DNA of 64,000 bases, taken from Acetatifactor sp. (GTDB taxonomy: Bacteria > Bacillota > Clostridia > Lachnospirales > Lachnospiraceae). The DNA is taken from NCBI GenBank assembly GCA_022511465.1, contig JAFLRM010000006.1:1-64000 (forward strand). Direction: 5' to 3'. Positions 8,720 to 17,928 of the stretch are shown piece by piece. The number at the start of each line of letters is the position of its first letter. Position 1 is the stretch's first letter. The notes below the pieces were generated by a model, which worked only from the letters and a program-made list of their open reading frames with translations, had not been told where the DNA came from and searched no databases. The position numbers and the translations under genes are program-made.

Positions 8720-10903
8720 ATGAATGTGTTGCTGATTGGCGGATCGGGAAGTCTGGTCAATAATATGATCATTAAGCTGAATAAGGAAGGCCACAGGGTG
8801 TATCTGCTCACGGGCAGCCGCTACAGTAAGGAGCCTTATCAGAAAGTATTTGAGCGGTACAACTTTACATATGATTGCAGCAGCTTGAATGAAATTTTCG
8901 AGAGCATCAATCCGGACACGACAATTTATGTGGGAGCCTATGACACAAATTTCCGGTGGAAAGATGAGGAGGCGGAGGCCGTCAAATATGCTTCCTGCCT
9001 GATGAATATTTTGATGGGCTATGCTATGAGAAACCGCGGCAGATTTATCTATCTGTCCTCGGATGCCGTGTATGGGGAGCATCACCCTGAGGATATCAGG
9101 GAGGATGAGCCTGTTTCTCCGGTGGGTTTTCGGGGAATGGCACTTGCGCAGGCCGAGGAAATGTGCGATAGCTATCGGAGAACCAGAGGACTTGATGTTG
9201 TCACTCTGCGTTTGGATCATCTCTATAGTATTCCCAAAGTGCGTAAGGACGTGACAGAGATCTGTACGCGTATGTGTCTGGAGTCCTTGGAGAAAAAGAC
9301 GATCACTATCGAGGAGAACCATGTTCTCTCACCGCTCTATGAGGCGGATGCCATCGAGTTCATCTATCGTGTGGTGGCCTGCAAGGAGCATAACCATGCC
9401 CTCTACAATATCTCTGCATCCAAGGGGGTCACCCAGAGGCAGTTGGCGGAAGTTGTTCAGACAGCCATGGGGGATTCCGCGGAGATCATTCCCGAGGGTT
9501 CCGCTGCCGAAAGGCGTATTGTGTTGTCACATGTTCTGTTTGACAGTGAGTTTGGAAATCCTTTCTTCTGTAACATAAAGGATATTGTGGAAAAGATTGC
9601 CGCCCAGATGAAAAAATACAGCTATGTGTTCCTGACGGGGGAGGACGCAAAACCGCCGCTGTGGAGGCGAATTCTGAAAAAGTCTGGGTGGTTTTTGCAG
9701 GCACTGATCCCTTTTGCGGAGAATATGATCGCTTTCGTCCCCTTCTTTATGTTGAATAATCGTGCCGTTGGCAGCCATTATTTTGCCAATTTGGACTTTT
9801 ATCTTCTATATGTGCTTTTGTTTGCCATCGTCTACGGTCAGCAGCAGGCTACTTTCTCTGCGGTTCTGGCAGTGGCAGGTTACTGTTTCCGACAGATGTA
9901 CAACCGCTCCAGCTTTGAAGTTATGTTGGATGCCAACACCTATGTCTGGATCGCGCAGTTGTTCATTTTGGGTCTGGCCGTGGGATACATGAGAGACCAG
10001 ATCAAAAAGCTGCAGGATGAGAATGAAGAGGAGAAAGAGTTTCTTGCCCAGCAGCTGGATGATATTCAAGATATCAACAGCAGTAACGTGCGTGTAAAGG
10101 ATGCGCTGGAGACGCAGATCATCAACCAGAATGACAGCGTCGGCAAAATCTACCGGATCACTTCTGCGTTGGACCAGTATAATCCTGAGGAGATATTGTT
10201 CTACGCGGCGGAGATGTTGGGTACGTTGGTGAAGAGTAAGGACGTAGCCATTTACACTGTATCCAACAGAGCTTATGCGAGACTCTTTTCTTCCACCTCC
10301 AAGAAGGCGAGAGGGCTGGGCAATTCTATCCAGTACACGCAGATGGGAGAGATGTACGAAACTCTTTCCCAGCGCAAGGTGTTTATCAACCGCAAGATGG
10401 ATGAGAGATACCCTCTGATGGCCAACGCCATTTTTGACGATAACGGTGAGATGCAGATGATCCTTATGATCTGGGGAATTCCTTGGGAGAGTATGACGTT
10501 GGGACAGGCAAATCAGTTAGTGGTCATCAGTGCTCTGATACAGAACGCGGTGCTGCGGGCAAACCGGTATCTGTCCGTTCTTGAGAATCAGCGTTATGTG
10601 GAGGATACCCAGACGCTGGAGACGGAGGCATTTACCTCTCTGCTGAACGCTTATCTGAAGGCGCAGAGCAGAGGGCTTACAGAGTGTACCGTGCTTCGGG
10701 TGGAGGCGGATCCGGCTGCCTACAAGGAGACCGGAAAGCTGCTCATGACCAAGCTGCGTCAGACAGATTATATTGGAACGTTGAAAGATGGTTGTCTTTA
10801 TGCGCTCCTGTCCAATACCAGCCATGAGGATGCCCAGTATGTTATCAAGCGTTTTGCAGAGATTGGGCACGACAGCTATATCGTGGAGGATGATGTGGCA
10901 TGA
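8720..10903 (+). CDS. pelD: SDR (epimerase-like)-PelD fusion, predicted c-di-GMP receptor
   Basis: A 727-residue fusion. Residues 1-300 are an extended short-chain dehydrogenase/epimerase domain with the Rossmann motif GGSGSL and a YLSSDAVYG strand. The catalytic YxxxK is missing (SPVGFRG in its place), so it may be a pseudo-enzyme. Residues ~320-425 hold about four membrane helices, then a coiled coil, then a GAF domain (~470-600) and a degenerate GGDEF domain. In that last part the inhibitory-site motif RxxD is kept (R680-D683) exactly five residues before the spot where GGDEF should be, which reads KDGCL. That is the known layout of PelD, a c-di-GMP receptor that switches on Pel synthesis. 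Overlaps the next gene by 4 bp. Confidence 0.82.
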   Translation: MNVLLIGGSGSLVNNMIIKLNKEGHRVYLLTGSRYSKEPYQKVFERYNFTYDCSSLNEIFESINPDTTIYVGAYDTNFRWKDEEAEAVKYASCLMNILMGYAMRNRGRFIYLSSDAVYGEHHPEDIREDEPVSPVGFRGMALAQAEEMCDSYRRTRGLDVVTLRLDHLYSIPKVRKDVTEICTRMCLESLEKKTITIEENHVLSPLYEADAIEFIYRVVACKEHNHALYNISASKGVTQRQLAEVVQTAMGDSAEIIPEGSAAERRIVLSHVLFDSEFGNPFFCNIKDIVEKIAAQMKKYSYVFLTGEDAKPPLWRRILKKSGWFLQALIPFAENMIAFVPFFMLNNRAVGSHYFANLDFYLLYVLLFAIVYGQQQATFSAVLAVAGYCFRQMYNRSSFEVMLDANTYVWIAQLFILGLAVGYMRDQIKKLQDENEEEKEFLAQQLDDIQDINSSNVRVKDALETQIINQNDSVGKIYRITSALDQYNPEEILFYAAEMLGTLVKSKDVAIYTVSNRAYARLFSSTSKKARGLGNSIQYTQMGEMYETLSQRKVFINRKMDERYPLMANAIFDDNGEMQMILMIWGIPWESMTLGQANQLVVISALIQNAVLRANRYLSVLENQRYVEDTQTLETEAFTSLLNAYLKAQSRGLTECTVLRVEADPAAYKETGKLLMTKLRQTDYIGTLKDGCLYALLSNTSHEDAQYVIKRFAEIGHDSYIVEDDVA

Positions 10904-11808
10904 TAAGTCAGGAAATTTTATTCTTGGTATTGTTGATCATAAATACATTGGTTGCCATCGTGTATCTGGTGGTGAATTTGATTCGCAAAAAAGCAGCCAA
11001 AAGAAGCTGTTGGTTCCGTGCTATCGTCATGTTCCTGTGTCCGGTGGTGGGGCCTTGCTTTTTCTTTTTTTCCTACTTATTCTTTAAGATGTTCTTCTCC
11101 AAACCGGTAGATTTAGCAGACGTGGTGTTCAGCAAAGAGCGCGTTCGCACTTTCGTCCATGCGGAGGAGGACAGGGAGCGCAACATGGTGTCTCTGGAGG
11201 AGGCTATCGAGATCACAGATACGGATGATCTGCGCTCTCTCATGATGAATGTGGTGCGCGGAGATATCCAGCAGTCGCTGGCTTCCATATCGCTGGCGTT
11301 GAACAGTGAGGACACAGAGACAGCTCACTATGCGGCTTCCGTGCTTCAGGATGCGCTGAATGATTTCCGTATGAATGTGCAGAAGCAGCAAAAGCTGATA
11401 TTCAAGGGGGATGAGAATCAGGCGAACATCGCAGATGCCCTGATCGACTATATGAATCAGGTGCTGGAACAGCGGGTGTTTACCGATTTGGAGCAGAAAA
11501 CCTATGTGAACGTTATGGATGAGGTCTGCGAGGTCCTCTATAATGTGGAGCGAGAGCGCATGACCAGCGCCCAGTATGAGGCAGTCAGTCTCCGGTTGTT
11601 GGAGATAGAGGAGTTTGACAAATGCCAAAAATGGTGTGAACGAGCGGAATATCAATATCCCAACTCACTGGCTACCTACACCTGTCAGCTGAAGCTTTTC
11701 TTTAACAGCGGCCAAAAGACCAGATTCTTTGAGGTTATCGAGGCGCTGAAGCATTCCGCGGTCGTGGTGGACAATGAGACGCTGGAATTGATCCGCGTGT
11801 TCCGCTAG
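10900..11808 (+). CDS. pelE: PelE-like membrane protein
   Basis: A 302-residue protein starting inside the stop codon of the PelD gene (ATGA overlap). It has two N-terminal membrane helices (about 5-28 and 42-65), a short basic loop between them, and a cytoplasmic helical region with repeat-like helix pairs near the end (MTSAQYEAVSLRLLEIEEFD, then KWCERAEYQYPNSLATYTCQ) that resemble TPR units. This is the layout of PelE, which partners PelD in the inner-membrane Pel complex. Sequence likeness alone is modest; position and topology carry the call. Confidence 0.7.
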   Translation: MISQEILFLVLLIINTLVAIVYLVVNLIRKKAAKRSCWFRAIVMFLCPVVGPCFFFFSYLFFKMFFSKPVDLADVVFSKERVRTFVHAEEDRERNMVSLEEAIEITDTDDLRSLMMNVVRGDIQQSLASISLALNSEDTETAHYAASVLQDALNDFRMNVQKQQKLIFKGDENQANIADALIDYMNQVLEQRVFTDLEQKTYVNVMDEVCEVLYNVERERMTSAQYEAVSLRLLEIEEFDKCQKWCERAEYQYPNSLATYTCQLKLFFNSGQKTRFFEVIEALKHSAVVVDNETLELIRVFR

Positions 11809-11842
11809 TGTTAACACAAGATTAAGTGAGGAGGTGCAGAAT

Positions 11843-14545
11843 ATGTCAATGGTGATGCTTACGATCTTTCATCTGATAGGCATATTCTGCGCTTACCTCT
11901 TTATAACAGTGGCATTGCCGTCCTATGTGTTTGGCAGAAAGCTGTGTGTGTACAGAGTGCCGGTACGAGTGATGCTATACTTTTTGATCGGTAACTTCTA
12001 CGTCATGAATCTGGTGTTTGCCCTTCAGCTCATGAAGATTTCTTATCCGGCGACCTTGATAATAGGGACATTTGTGCCGGCTTTTGTGACGAGGGTTTTG
12101 ATCAATCGGATTCCGGTTTTTAAGATTGTGACAGACATGGTCAGTAATCTGCGAAAGCTGATCGGCGGTCAGATGGGTAGGAGAACGGCGGTTCATAAAT
12201 TGGGAAAGTTTACAGGAAAGCAGTTGTCCCGGTTTGGCAGATGGCTCGGAAAGAATCTGTTCCCCGGTTTTATTGACTGTGTGCTTATATTGGCGATGGT
12301 CGTGGTGCTTTGGTGGATCTACGGGCGTAATCTGATTGAGCAATTTGGCTACAAGGCATCCGATATCATTGTGCACAACTATTGGATCAATGCCATGGAT
12401 GATAACAATATCTTTGTGGCGGGTGTGTATCCCCATGGTTTTCACTGCGTGGTCTACTACATCCACGCAGTATTTGGATATGATGTTTATGTGATTCTCC
12501 GCGTGTTTGCATTTGTGCAGAACGTGATGATCCACATGATGCTGTTGTGCTTTCTGCGAGCGTGCTGTCGGTCCAGGTATGCGGCGTATATCGGTACAGG
12601 TGCCTACGTCATAGGAGATTTTTTCGCTATAAATTCCTACTCCCGCTATTATGCTACTCTGCCCCAGGAATTTGGCATGCTCTTTATTTTCCCGGGAATT
12701 TACTTTCTCTTTGCATATTTTCAGAAGCGCAAGCAGGAGGTGGAGGCCCATGAGGCTTTGGGGAAGTCTCGTAAGAAGCGCTTCAAGTGGCTGCCGTCTC
12801 GGAGGAAGAAAGCGATAGAGGCAGCCCTGGACGATACAGTGGAGATGGTCTCCCTAGATGAACCGGAGAGAGTTCTGGCAGTGGGATCCCTGACGGAAGT
12901 TTCCCTGGAGGAGATCGATCTCGATGATATCCGGATGCTGGAGTTGGACGAGGAGTTGCCGGGGCAGAAAGTACAGTCAACAGATCCCACTCCAAAGCGT
13001 GGCCGACTCCACGGTATTTTTGGGAGAAAACGTTGGAACAGGAGTGAACTTCCCAAAGGAAAGCGCAAGAGAAAGAATTATCCCAAGTCTTGGATATATC
13101 TGACAGGTTTTGTACTGAGCTTTGCCATGACGCTGGCGGTACACTTTTATGGAACCATGATAGCCGGTGTTTTCTGCATGGCCGTGGCAGTTGGATACGG
13201 CTTTCTTCTCTTTAAGAAAAAGTATTTTTGGAATATTATGGCTGCAGGCATGATCAGTGTGACGTTGGCCGTTCTGCCCATGGTGCTGGCTTTTATAGGC
13301 GGAACCCCGCTGGAGGGCTCTCTCATGTGGGCTATGAGTATTATTCAGAGCAACAAAGAGGAAGAGGTCTCCGATAAAACAGTCAATGAGGAAATAGTTA
13401 TACCTGAGAACAGTGCGACTGGCGGCATTGCGGCGGATGCTGCCATGGCGGAAGGCTCTTCCACGGGAGCGGGAACCGGCTATGACGGAGGGGGACAGCA
13501 TGTAGTGGATGAAACGCCGAAGCCAGGTATAGGAGAGCGGATGCATGGGTTGGTGACTTCCGTTGTCGGCTTAATGCAGACGATATGGTATAGCACTTGT
13601 GGCATGCTAAGGATGGCGGTATTAGATATGCCGATAGAGTACGTCCGCTGGTTAGTGATATCGTTTGCGGTACTTGTCGCGCTGGGCCTGGTGCATAGGT
13701 TGTTTCGGCAGTCTTGTTATGGGGCAATGCTGGTATCCGCGGGAGTATATCTGATCTTTCTCTGCATTATGCTGATCGCTGGAAATATAGGACTTCCTGC
13801 TCTGATGGATTATAACCGGGCATCTATTTATATTGCCTATTCCCTGCCTATAGGATTATCGCTTTTGGTGGATGGGATTCTGGCGCTGTTGTTTTTGCCG
13901 ATGAAACACAAATTTCTGCAGCATTTTGCTTCCCTTGTTTGCGTTATACTTGTGATAGGGTTCATAGTAGAGGGGAATTATGTGAAAAGTTTGGACAGAC
14001 TGTATCAATTAGATACAATACGTATCCAGGAGCCAAATGAAGCCATAGTTTGCCTGACCAATATTATCAGGGGGGAGAAAGACTTCACATGGACGATCGT
14101 CTCCGCAAATGATATGACGCGTATGGCAGCCGGGCATGGCTTCCACTATGAGATCATCACTTTTTTGCATGAGATGGAAGGAGCCAACCCCAATGCTATG
14201 GTTTATATTCCCACAAATGTGGTATATTTCTTTATAGAGAAGGTTCCCATTGATTATAACCTTCCTTATTCAAATAGCGGACAGGAGATTTCCCGTGATG
14301 GCGCGAGCAGAGTCCTGCCCGCCAACAGTGGTGTCGGTATGTATCAGGGAGAGAAGAGGTGGATTGTCATGTCCCGTATGTACTATTGGGCGCAGGAATT
14401 CCAGAGGTGGTATCCCGATGATCTGGAGACCTATTTGGAGACAGATGCCTTTGTGTGCTATCGTATAGAACAGAACCCTTACCGCTTGTACAACATGGCA
14501 ATTAACTATGGCTATAATGAACATGTGATTGAGGAAGAGGAGTAA
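11843..14545 (+). CDS. Large polytopic membrane protein, possibly GT-C-like, in the Pel operon
   Basis: A 900-residue protein. It starts with three membrane helices, a basic amphipathic loop and a fourth helix. Then comes a region resembling GT-C glycosyltransferases, with HNYWINAMDDNNIFVAGVYP and PHGFHCVVYYIHAVFG. A charged cytoplasmic insert rich in Lys/Arg and Glu spans about 295-420. More helices follow, broken by a low-complexity loop (~510-560), and the last ~190 residues are soluble with Tyr- and Trp-rich segments. The start is the ATG at 11843, 6 bp after GAGGAGGTG. It stands between pelE and the DUF2194-like gene. The function is not known to me; polymer modification or export at the membrane is an inference. 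Confidence 0.7.
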   Translation: MSMVMLTIFHLIGIFCAYLFITVALPSYVFGRKLCVYRVPVRVMLYFLIGNFYVMNLVFALQLMKISYPATLIIGTFVPAFVTRVLINRIPVFKIVTDMVSNLRKLIGGQMGRRTAVHKLGKFTGKQLSRFGRWLGKNLFPGFIDCVLILAMVVVLWWIYGRNLIEQFGYKASDIIVHNYWINAMDDNNIFVAGVYPHGFHCVVYYIHAVFGYDVYVILRVFAFVQNVMIHMMLLCFLRACCRSRYAAYIGTGAYVIGDFFAINSYSRYYATLPQEFGMLFIFPGIYFLFAYFQKRKQEVEAHEALGKSRKKRFKWLPSRRKKAIEAALDDTVEMVSLDEPERVLAVGSLTEVSLEEIDLDDIRMLELDEELPGQKVQSTDPTPKRGRLHGIFGRKRWNRSELPKGKRKRKNYPKSWIYLTGFVLSFAMTLAVHFYGTMIAGVFCMAVAVGYGFLLFKKKYFWNIMAAGMISVTLAVLPMVLAFIGGTPLEGSLMWAMSIIQSNKEEEVSDKTVNEEIVIPENSATGGIAADAAMAEGSSTGAGTGYDGGGQHVVDETPKPGIGERMHGLVTSVVGLMQTIWYSTCGMLRMAVLDMPIEYVRWLVISFAVLVALGLVHRLFRQSCYGAMLVSAGVYLIFLCIMLIAGNIGLPALMDYNRASIYIAYSLPIGLSLLVDGILALLFLPMKHKFLQHFASLVCVILVIGFIVEGNYVKSLDRLYQLDTIRIQEPNEAIVCLTNIIRGEKDFTWTIVSANDMTRMAAGHGFHYEIITFLHEMEGANPNAMVYIPTNVVYFFIEKVPIDYNLPYSNSGQEISRDGASRVLPANSGVGMYQGEKRWIVMSRMYYWAQEFQRWYPDDLETYLETDAFVCYRIEQNPYRLYNMAINYGYNEHVIEEEE

Positions 14546-14548
14546 TTT

Positions 14549-16390
14549 ATGGTATCTCGCAGAAATTTTATTAGTATATTTATCATGATGGGAGTCTTGC
14601 TGTTTATGTTCCAGTTTTCACAGGTGATCAAGGAGAGTCAGAGCTCCTATGATGTTAATTCCTATGTCAGAGAGCAGAAACTCTCAGGCAAAGAACGTTG
14701 GATGATGCCTGTCCTATCAACCCAAAAAGAAGCGGACTATGAGTCGGGAGATTTTGTGGTATTTCTTGGTAAGGAAGATAGTGCGATGGGGCAGGTGGTG
14801 GCCCAGTGGTGTCTGTACACCAAGAGAAAACTTGTGGTATATGATAATTATAGGGATTATCGCTTTACGACGCAGCATATGCCGGAAGCGATCCTGGTGG
14901 ACTCTAATGTGGTTGATCTTGCGCAGGGGGCGATTTCCTTTGAGTCTATGACCAACGCCGGAGTGACGATGATATTCTGCAATCTGCCGAAGCCGGCTGC
15001 GATCAACAGGAACTCCATGTTGAAGAGGTTGATGGGGATCAGTGATGTCTATATGGAGGAGATCGAGGTGGAAGGTGTGCATTTGTTTGGCGATTTCCTT
15101 CTGGGAGGAGAGGCTTTCTACCGCGCGGAGAAAGAGGAGGACGAAGAACTGCAGGATATGGATCTGACCATGCCGTGGTATATCACTTCCGGCGGCACCA
15201 AGACCTATATGGTGGGAATGTTGGATGAGCTTTTAAAAGATAATGAGGACAAAAATGAACTGTTTCCAGCTTTGATCTGGAGAAGCAACTATAATCAGGG
15301 GAAGGTGTTCGTCGTAAATGGGGATTTTCTGGAGAGCATGATGGGCATTGGCATTCTGGATGCGATGATGTATGAAGATAGTTCCTATGACATCTATCCC
15401 GTGGTGAATGCCCAGAATGTTATGGTGGTGAATTTCCCAGGGTTTGCGGGAGAAAACGATGGTCAGATGAGGGAGCTGTACAGCAGAGATACGGAGAGTG
15501 TGCTGAGAGATGTATTCTGGCCAACTATCTCAGGATTGACGGACCGCAATCGCTATCATCTGACTTGTCTTATGACCCCTCAGTATATCTATTCGGATCA
15601 AATAGAGCCGTCTGGAAGTATGCTGGCTTTCTATCTGCAACAGTTTAAAGAATTTACTGCGGAGGCCGGTCTGTCTCTGGAACGATGGAACGATACAACT
15701 CTGGAGGAGAAGCTTGAGCGCGACGGAGAGTTTTATACGTCGCTGAAAGAGCAATATGTTTACAGCGCCCTATTTGTGAGAAATGAGGATCTGGAGCAGT
15801 TAGAGAAGCTGATGCCTGCTCAAAGATTTCTTAGGAATATCAACACAGTGACGAGAGAGTATCAGGAGACGGAACCCATTGTTGATTATTTCAATGATGA
15901 TATAACACTGCAAAGTACAACGGTGGAGGCACAGATTCACACTTATTCCGACGATCTGCGTGTAAGATGTATTGAGACGGCGTTAGGTTATTCCAACATA
16001 CTGTTTGATATGAATCAGGTAATATGGCCTGAGAATGAGAAGGATCAGTGGGAAACCGTGTCCGAGAAGATCACCAGCAATCTGGATACTTATTGGAAAC
16101 CATTTATGGCGTTCGAAATGACGTCCTTGTCGGAAAGTGATGACCGCATTCGTACTTTTCTGAATCTGGATTATGAACACAGGCGGGAAGGGGATACGGT
16201 GTATCTGGAGGTGACCGGTGTGGATGAAGGCTGGTTCATTCTTCGCATACACGGAGAGCGTATTTCCGGTATAGATGGCGGTGATTACCAGGAGATAGAG
16301 TCTGGGGCATATGTGATCCATGCACAGCAGAGAAATGTGGAGATCACACTGGAGAAGAGTCGTGGCCTTTTGAATTATGGAGTAGAATGA
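14549..16390 (+). CDS. DUF2194-like extracytoplasmic protein (PelA-position)
   Basis: A 613-residue protein with an N-terminal membrane anchor (about 5-26, FISIFIMMGVLLFMFQF) and a large domain on the outside. Residues 45-290 look like a Rossmann-type ligand domain; residues 290-520 contain VMVVNFPGFAGENDGQ and TCLMTPQYIYSD, which recall polysaccharide-deacetylase barrels of the DUF2194 type; the C terminus is a beta-rich module. In Gram-positive Pel loci the protein between PelE and PelF is the PelA deacetylase, so that is the positional expectation. I do not see the HxxxH metal motif of classical deacetylases, so activity is uncertain. It starts 3 bp after the previous stop. Confidence 0.62.
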   Translation: MVSRRNFISIFIMMGVLLFMFQFSQVIKESQSSYDVNSYVREQKLSGKERWMMPVLSTQKEADYESGDFVVFLGKEDSAMGQVVAQWCLYTKRKLVVYDNYRDYRFTTQHMPEAILVDSNVVDLAQGAISFESMTNAGVTMIFCNLPKPAAINRNSMLKRLMGISDVYMEEIEVEGVHLFGDFLLGGEAFYRAEKEEDEELQDMDLTMPWYITSGGTKTYMVGMLDELLKDNEDKNELFPALIWRSNYNQGKVFVVNGDFLESMMGIGILDAMMYEDSSYDIYPVVNAQNVMVVNFPGFAGENDGQMRELYSRDTESVLRDVFWPTISGLTDRNRYHLTCLMTPQYIYSDQIEPSGSMLAFYLQQFKEFTAEAGLSLERWNDTTLEEKLERDGEFYTSLKEQYVYSALFVRNEDLEQLEKLMPAQRFLRNINTVTREYQETEPIVDYFNDDITLQSTTVEAQIHTYSDDLRVRCIETALGYSNILFDMNQVIWPENEKDQWETVSEKITSNLDTYWKPFMAFEMTSLSESDDRIRTFLNLDYEHRREGDTVYLEVTGVDEGWFILRIHGERISGIDGGDYQEIESGAYVIHAQQRNVEITLEKSRGLLNYGVE

Positions 16391-16426
16391 GTGGACGTGT
16401 AATGTGTGAGGCACGGAGGAAGTAGT

Positions 16427-17917
16427 ATGAGAATATGTATTGTGGCAGAAGGGTGTTATCCCTACGTGGTAGGTGGCGTGTCAGGCTGGATTCACAGTAT
16501 GATCCGATCTTTTCCACAGATTGAGTTTATTGTACTCTCAATCGTGTCCAATCGCTCTGTGAGCGGAAAGTTTGTATACGAGCTGCCGGAAAATGTGACG
16601 GAAGTATACGAGGCGTATTTGGACGATTATGACTGGGGGCACAAGCCCAAACGCGGTAAGCGAACAAGATTGGGACAGAAGGAATACCGGGCGCTGCGCA
16701 GCGTTGTTATGAATCAGGAGGTGGATTGGGATACCATCTTTGAAATGTTCCAAAAGGGAAAGTTCTCTATTGATGATCTTTTGATGGGGGCAGATTTTTT
16801 GAACATTGTCAAGGAAGTGTATAAATACCGCTACCCGCAGATTGTGTTTTCCGATTTTCTTTGGACTATGCGTTCCATCTATCTGCCATTGTTTTTAATT
16901 TTAAAGACACCGCTTCCACAGGCTGACATCTATCACTGTGTAGCCACCGGATACGCTGGAGTGCTTGGCTGCATGGCAAAACATTTTTACCGGAGTGCAC
17001 TTCTGATCTCGGAGCATGGCATCTACACCAGAGAGCGGGAGGAGGAGATCTTAAAGGCGGAATGGGTGGCAGGTATCTACAAAAATATCTGGATTGAACA
17101 GTTCCGCAAGATGTCCATGGTCGCCTATGATAAAGCGGATCAGGTGACCAGTCTCTACGGCCATGCAAAGGAGCTGCAGATCGGTCTGGGATGCCCGGCG
17201 GAGAAGATTACCATAACTCCCAATGGTATCGACGTTAAACGTTTTGAAAACTTACCCGGCAGGACGGCGGAGGATGAAGGCTACATAAATATTGGAGCGG
17301 TGCTCCGTGTGACACCTATCAAAGATGTGAAGACGATGATCCGTGCATTTGCCTTTGCCAAGGAGTCACTTCCCACCTTGAAGCTGTGGATCATGGGACC
17401 CACCGACGAGGATGAGGAGTATGCAAAAGAGTGTTTTGAGTTAGTGGATGCCATGCAGGTGCAGGACGTAATCTTTACCGGACGGATCAATGTGACGGAT
17501 TATCTGGGCAGAATGGATTTTACCCTGTTGACCAGTATCAGCGAGGGACAACCGCTCACCATACTGGAGAGCTATGCGGCACACAAGCCGGTTATAGCCA
17601 CGGATGTAGGCTGCTGCAGAGAACTGATCTACGGGGAGGATGGTCTGGGCACGGCAGGCATCCTGACACACATCATGAACACGGCAGAGCTGGCATCTGC
17701 CATGGTTGAGATGGGAAAGTCTGCTCAGATGCGACAGGAGATGGGAGAGTGCGGATATCGCAGGGTGATCAAGAGCTTTCAGATCTATCAGATGAAACAG
17801 GCATACGAGGAAATATACGAAGAGATCGGCTGGGCTTACGGCAAGCTGTGGCCCAGGGATGCGGAGGACGACGATTACTCTCTGGAAATGGAAGGCCCTG
17901 CTGAGAAGATGGAATAG
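16427..17917 (+). CDS. pelF: PelF, GT4 glycosyltransferase of Pel polysaccharide
   Basis: A 496-residue GT-B glycosyltransferase. The N terminus has the PelF signature EGCYPYVVGGVSGWIHSMI, and the acceptor half has ISEHGIYTREREEEIL. The donor half carries TPNGID, and the GT4 EX7E motif is EGQPLTILE followed by SYAAHKPVIATDVGCCREL. PelF uses a UDP-linked N-acetylhexosamine to build the Pel chain in the cytoplasm. The ATG at 16427 lies 6 bp after GGAGGAAG; the upstream frame start at 16406 has no better site. The next gene is pelG, 11 bp on, the normal order. Confidence 0.94.
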   Translation: MRICIVAEGCYPYVVGGVSGWIHSMIRSFPQIEFIVLSIVSNRSVSGKFVYELPENVTEVYEAYLDDYDWGHKPKRGKRTRLGQKEYRALRSVVMNQEVDWDTIFEMFQKGKFSIDDLLMGADFLNIVKEVYKYRYPQIVFSDFLWTMRSIYLPLFLILKTPLPQADIYHCVATGYAGVLGCMAKHFYRSALLISEHGIYTREREEEILKAEWVAGIYKNIWIEQFRKMSMVAYDKADQVTSLYGHAKELQIGLGCPAEKITITPNGIDVKRFENLPGRTAEDEGYINIGAVLRVTPIKDVKTMIRAFAFAKESLPTLKLWIMGPTDEDEEYAKECFELVDAMQVQDVIFTGRINVTDYLGRMDFTLLTSISEGQPLTILESYAAHKPVIATDVGCCRELIYGEDGLGTAGILTHIMNTAELASAMVEMGKSAQMRQEMGECGYRRVIKSFQIYQMKQAYEEIYEEIGWAYGKLWPRDAEDDDYSLEMEGPAEKME

Positions 17918-17928
17918 GAGGAGAAAAG

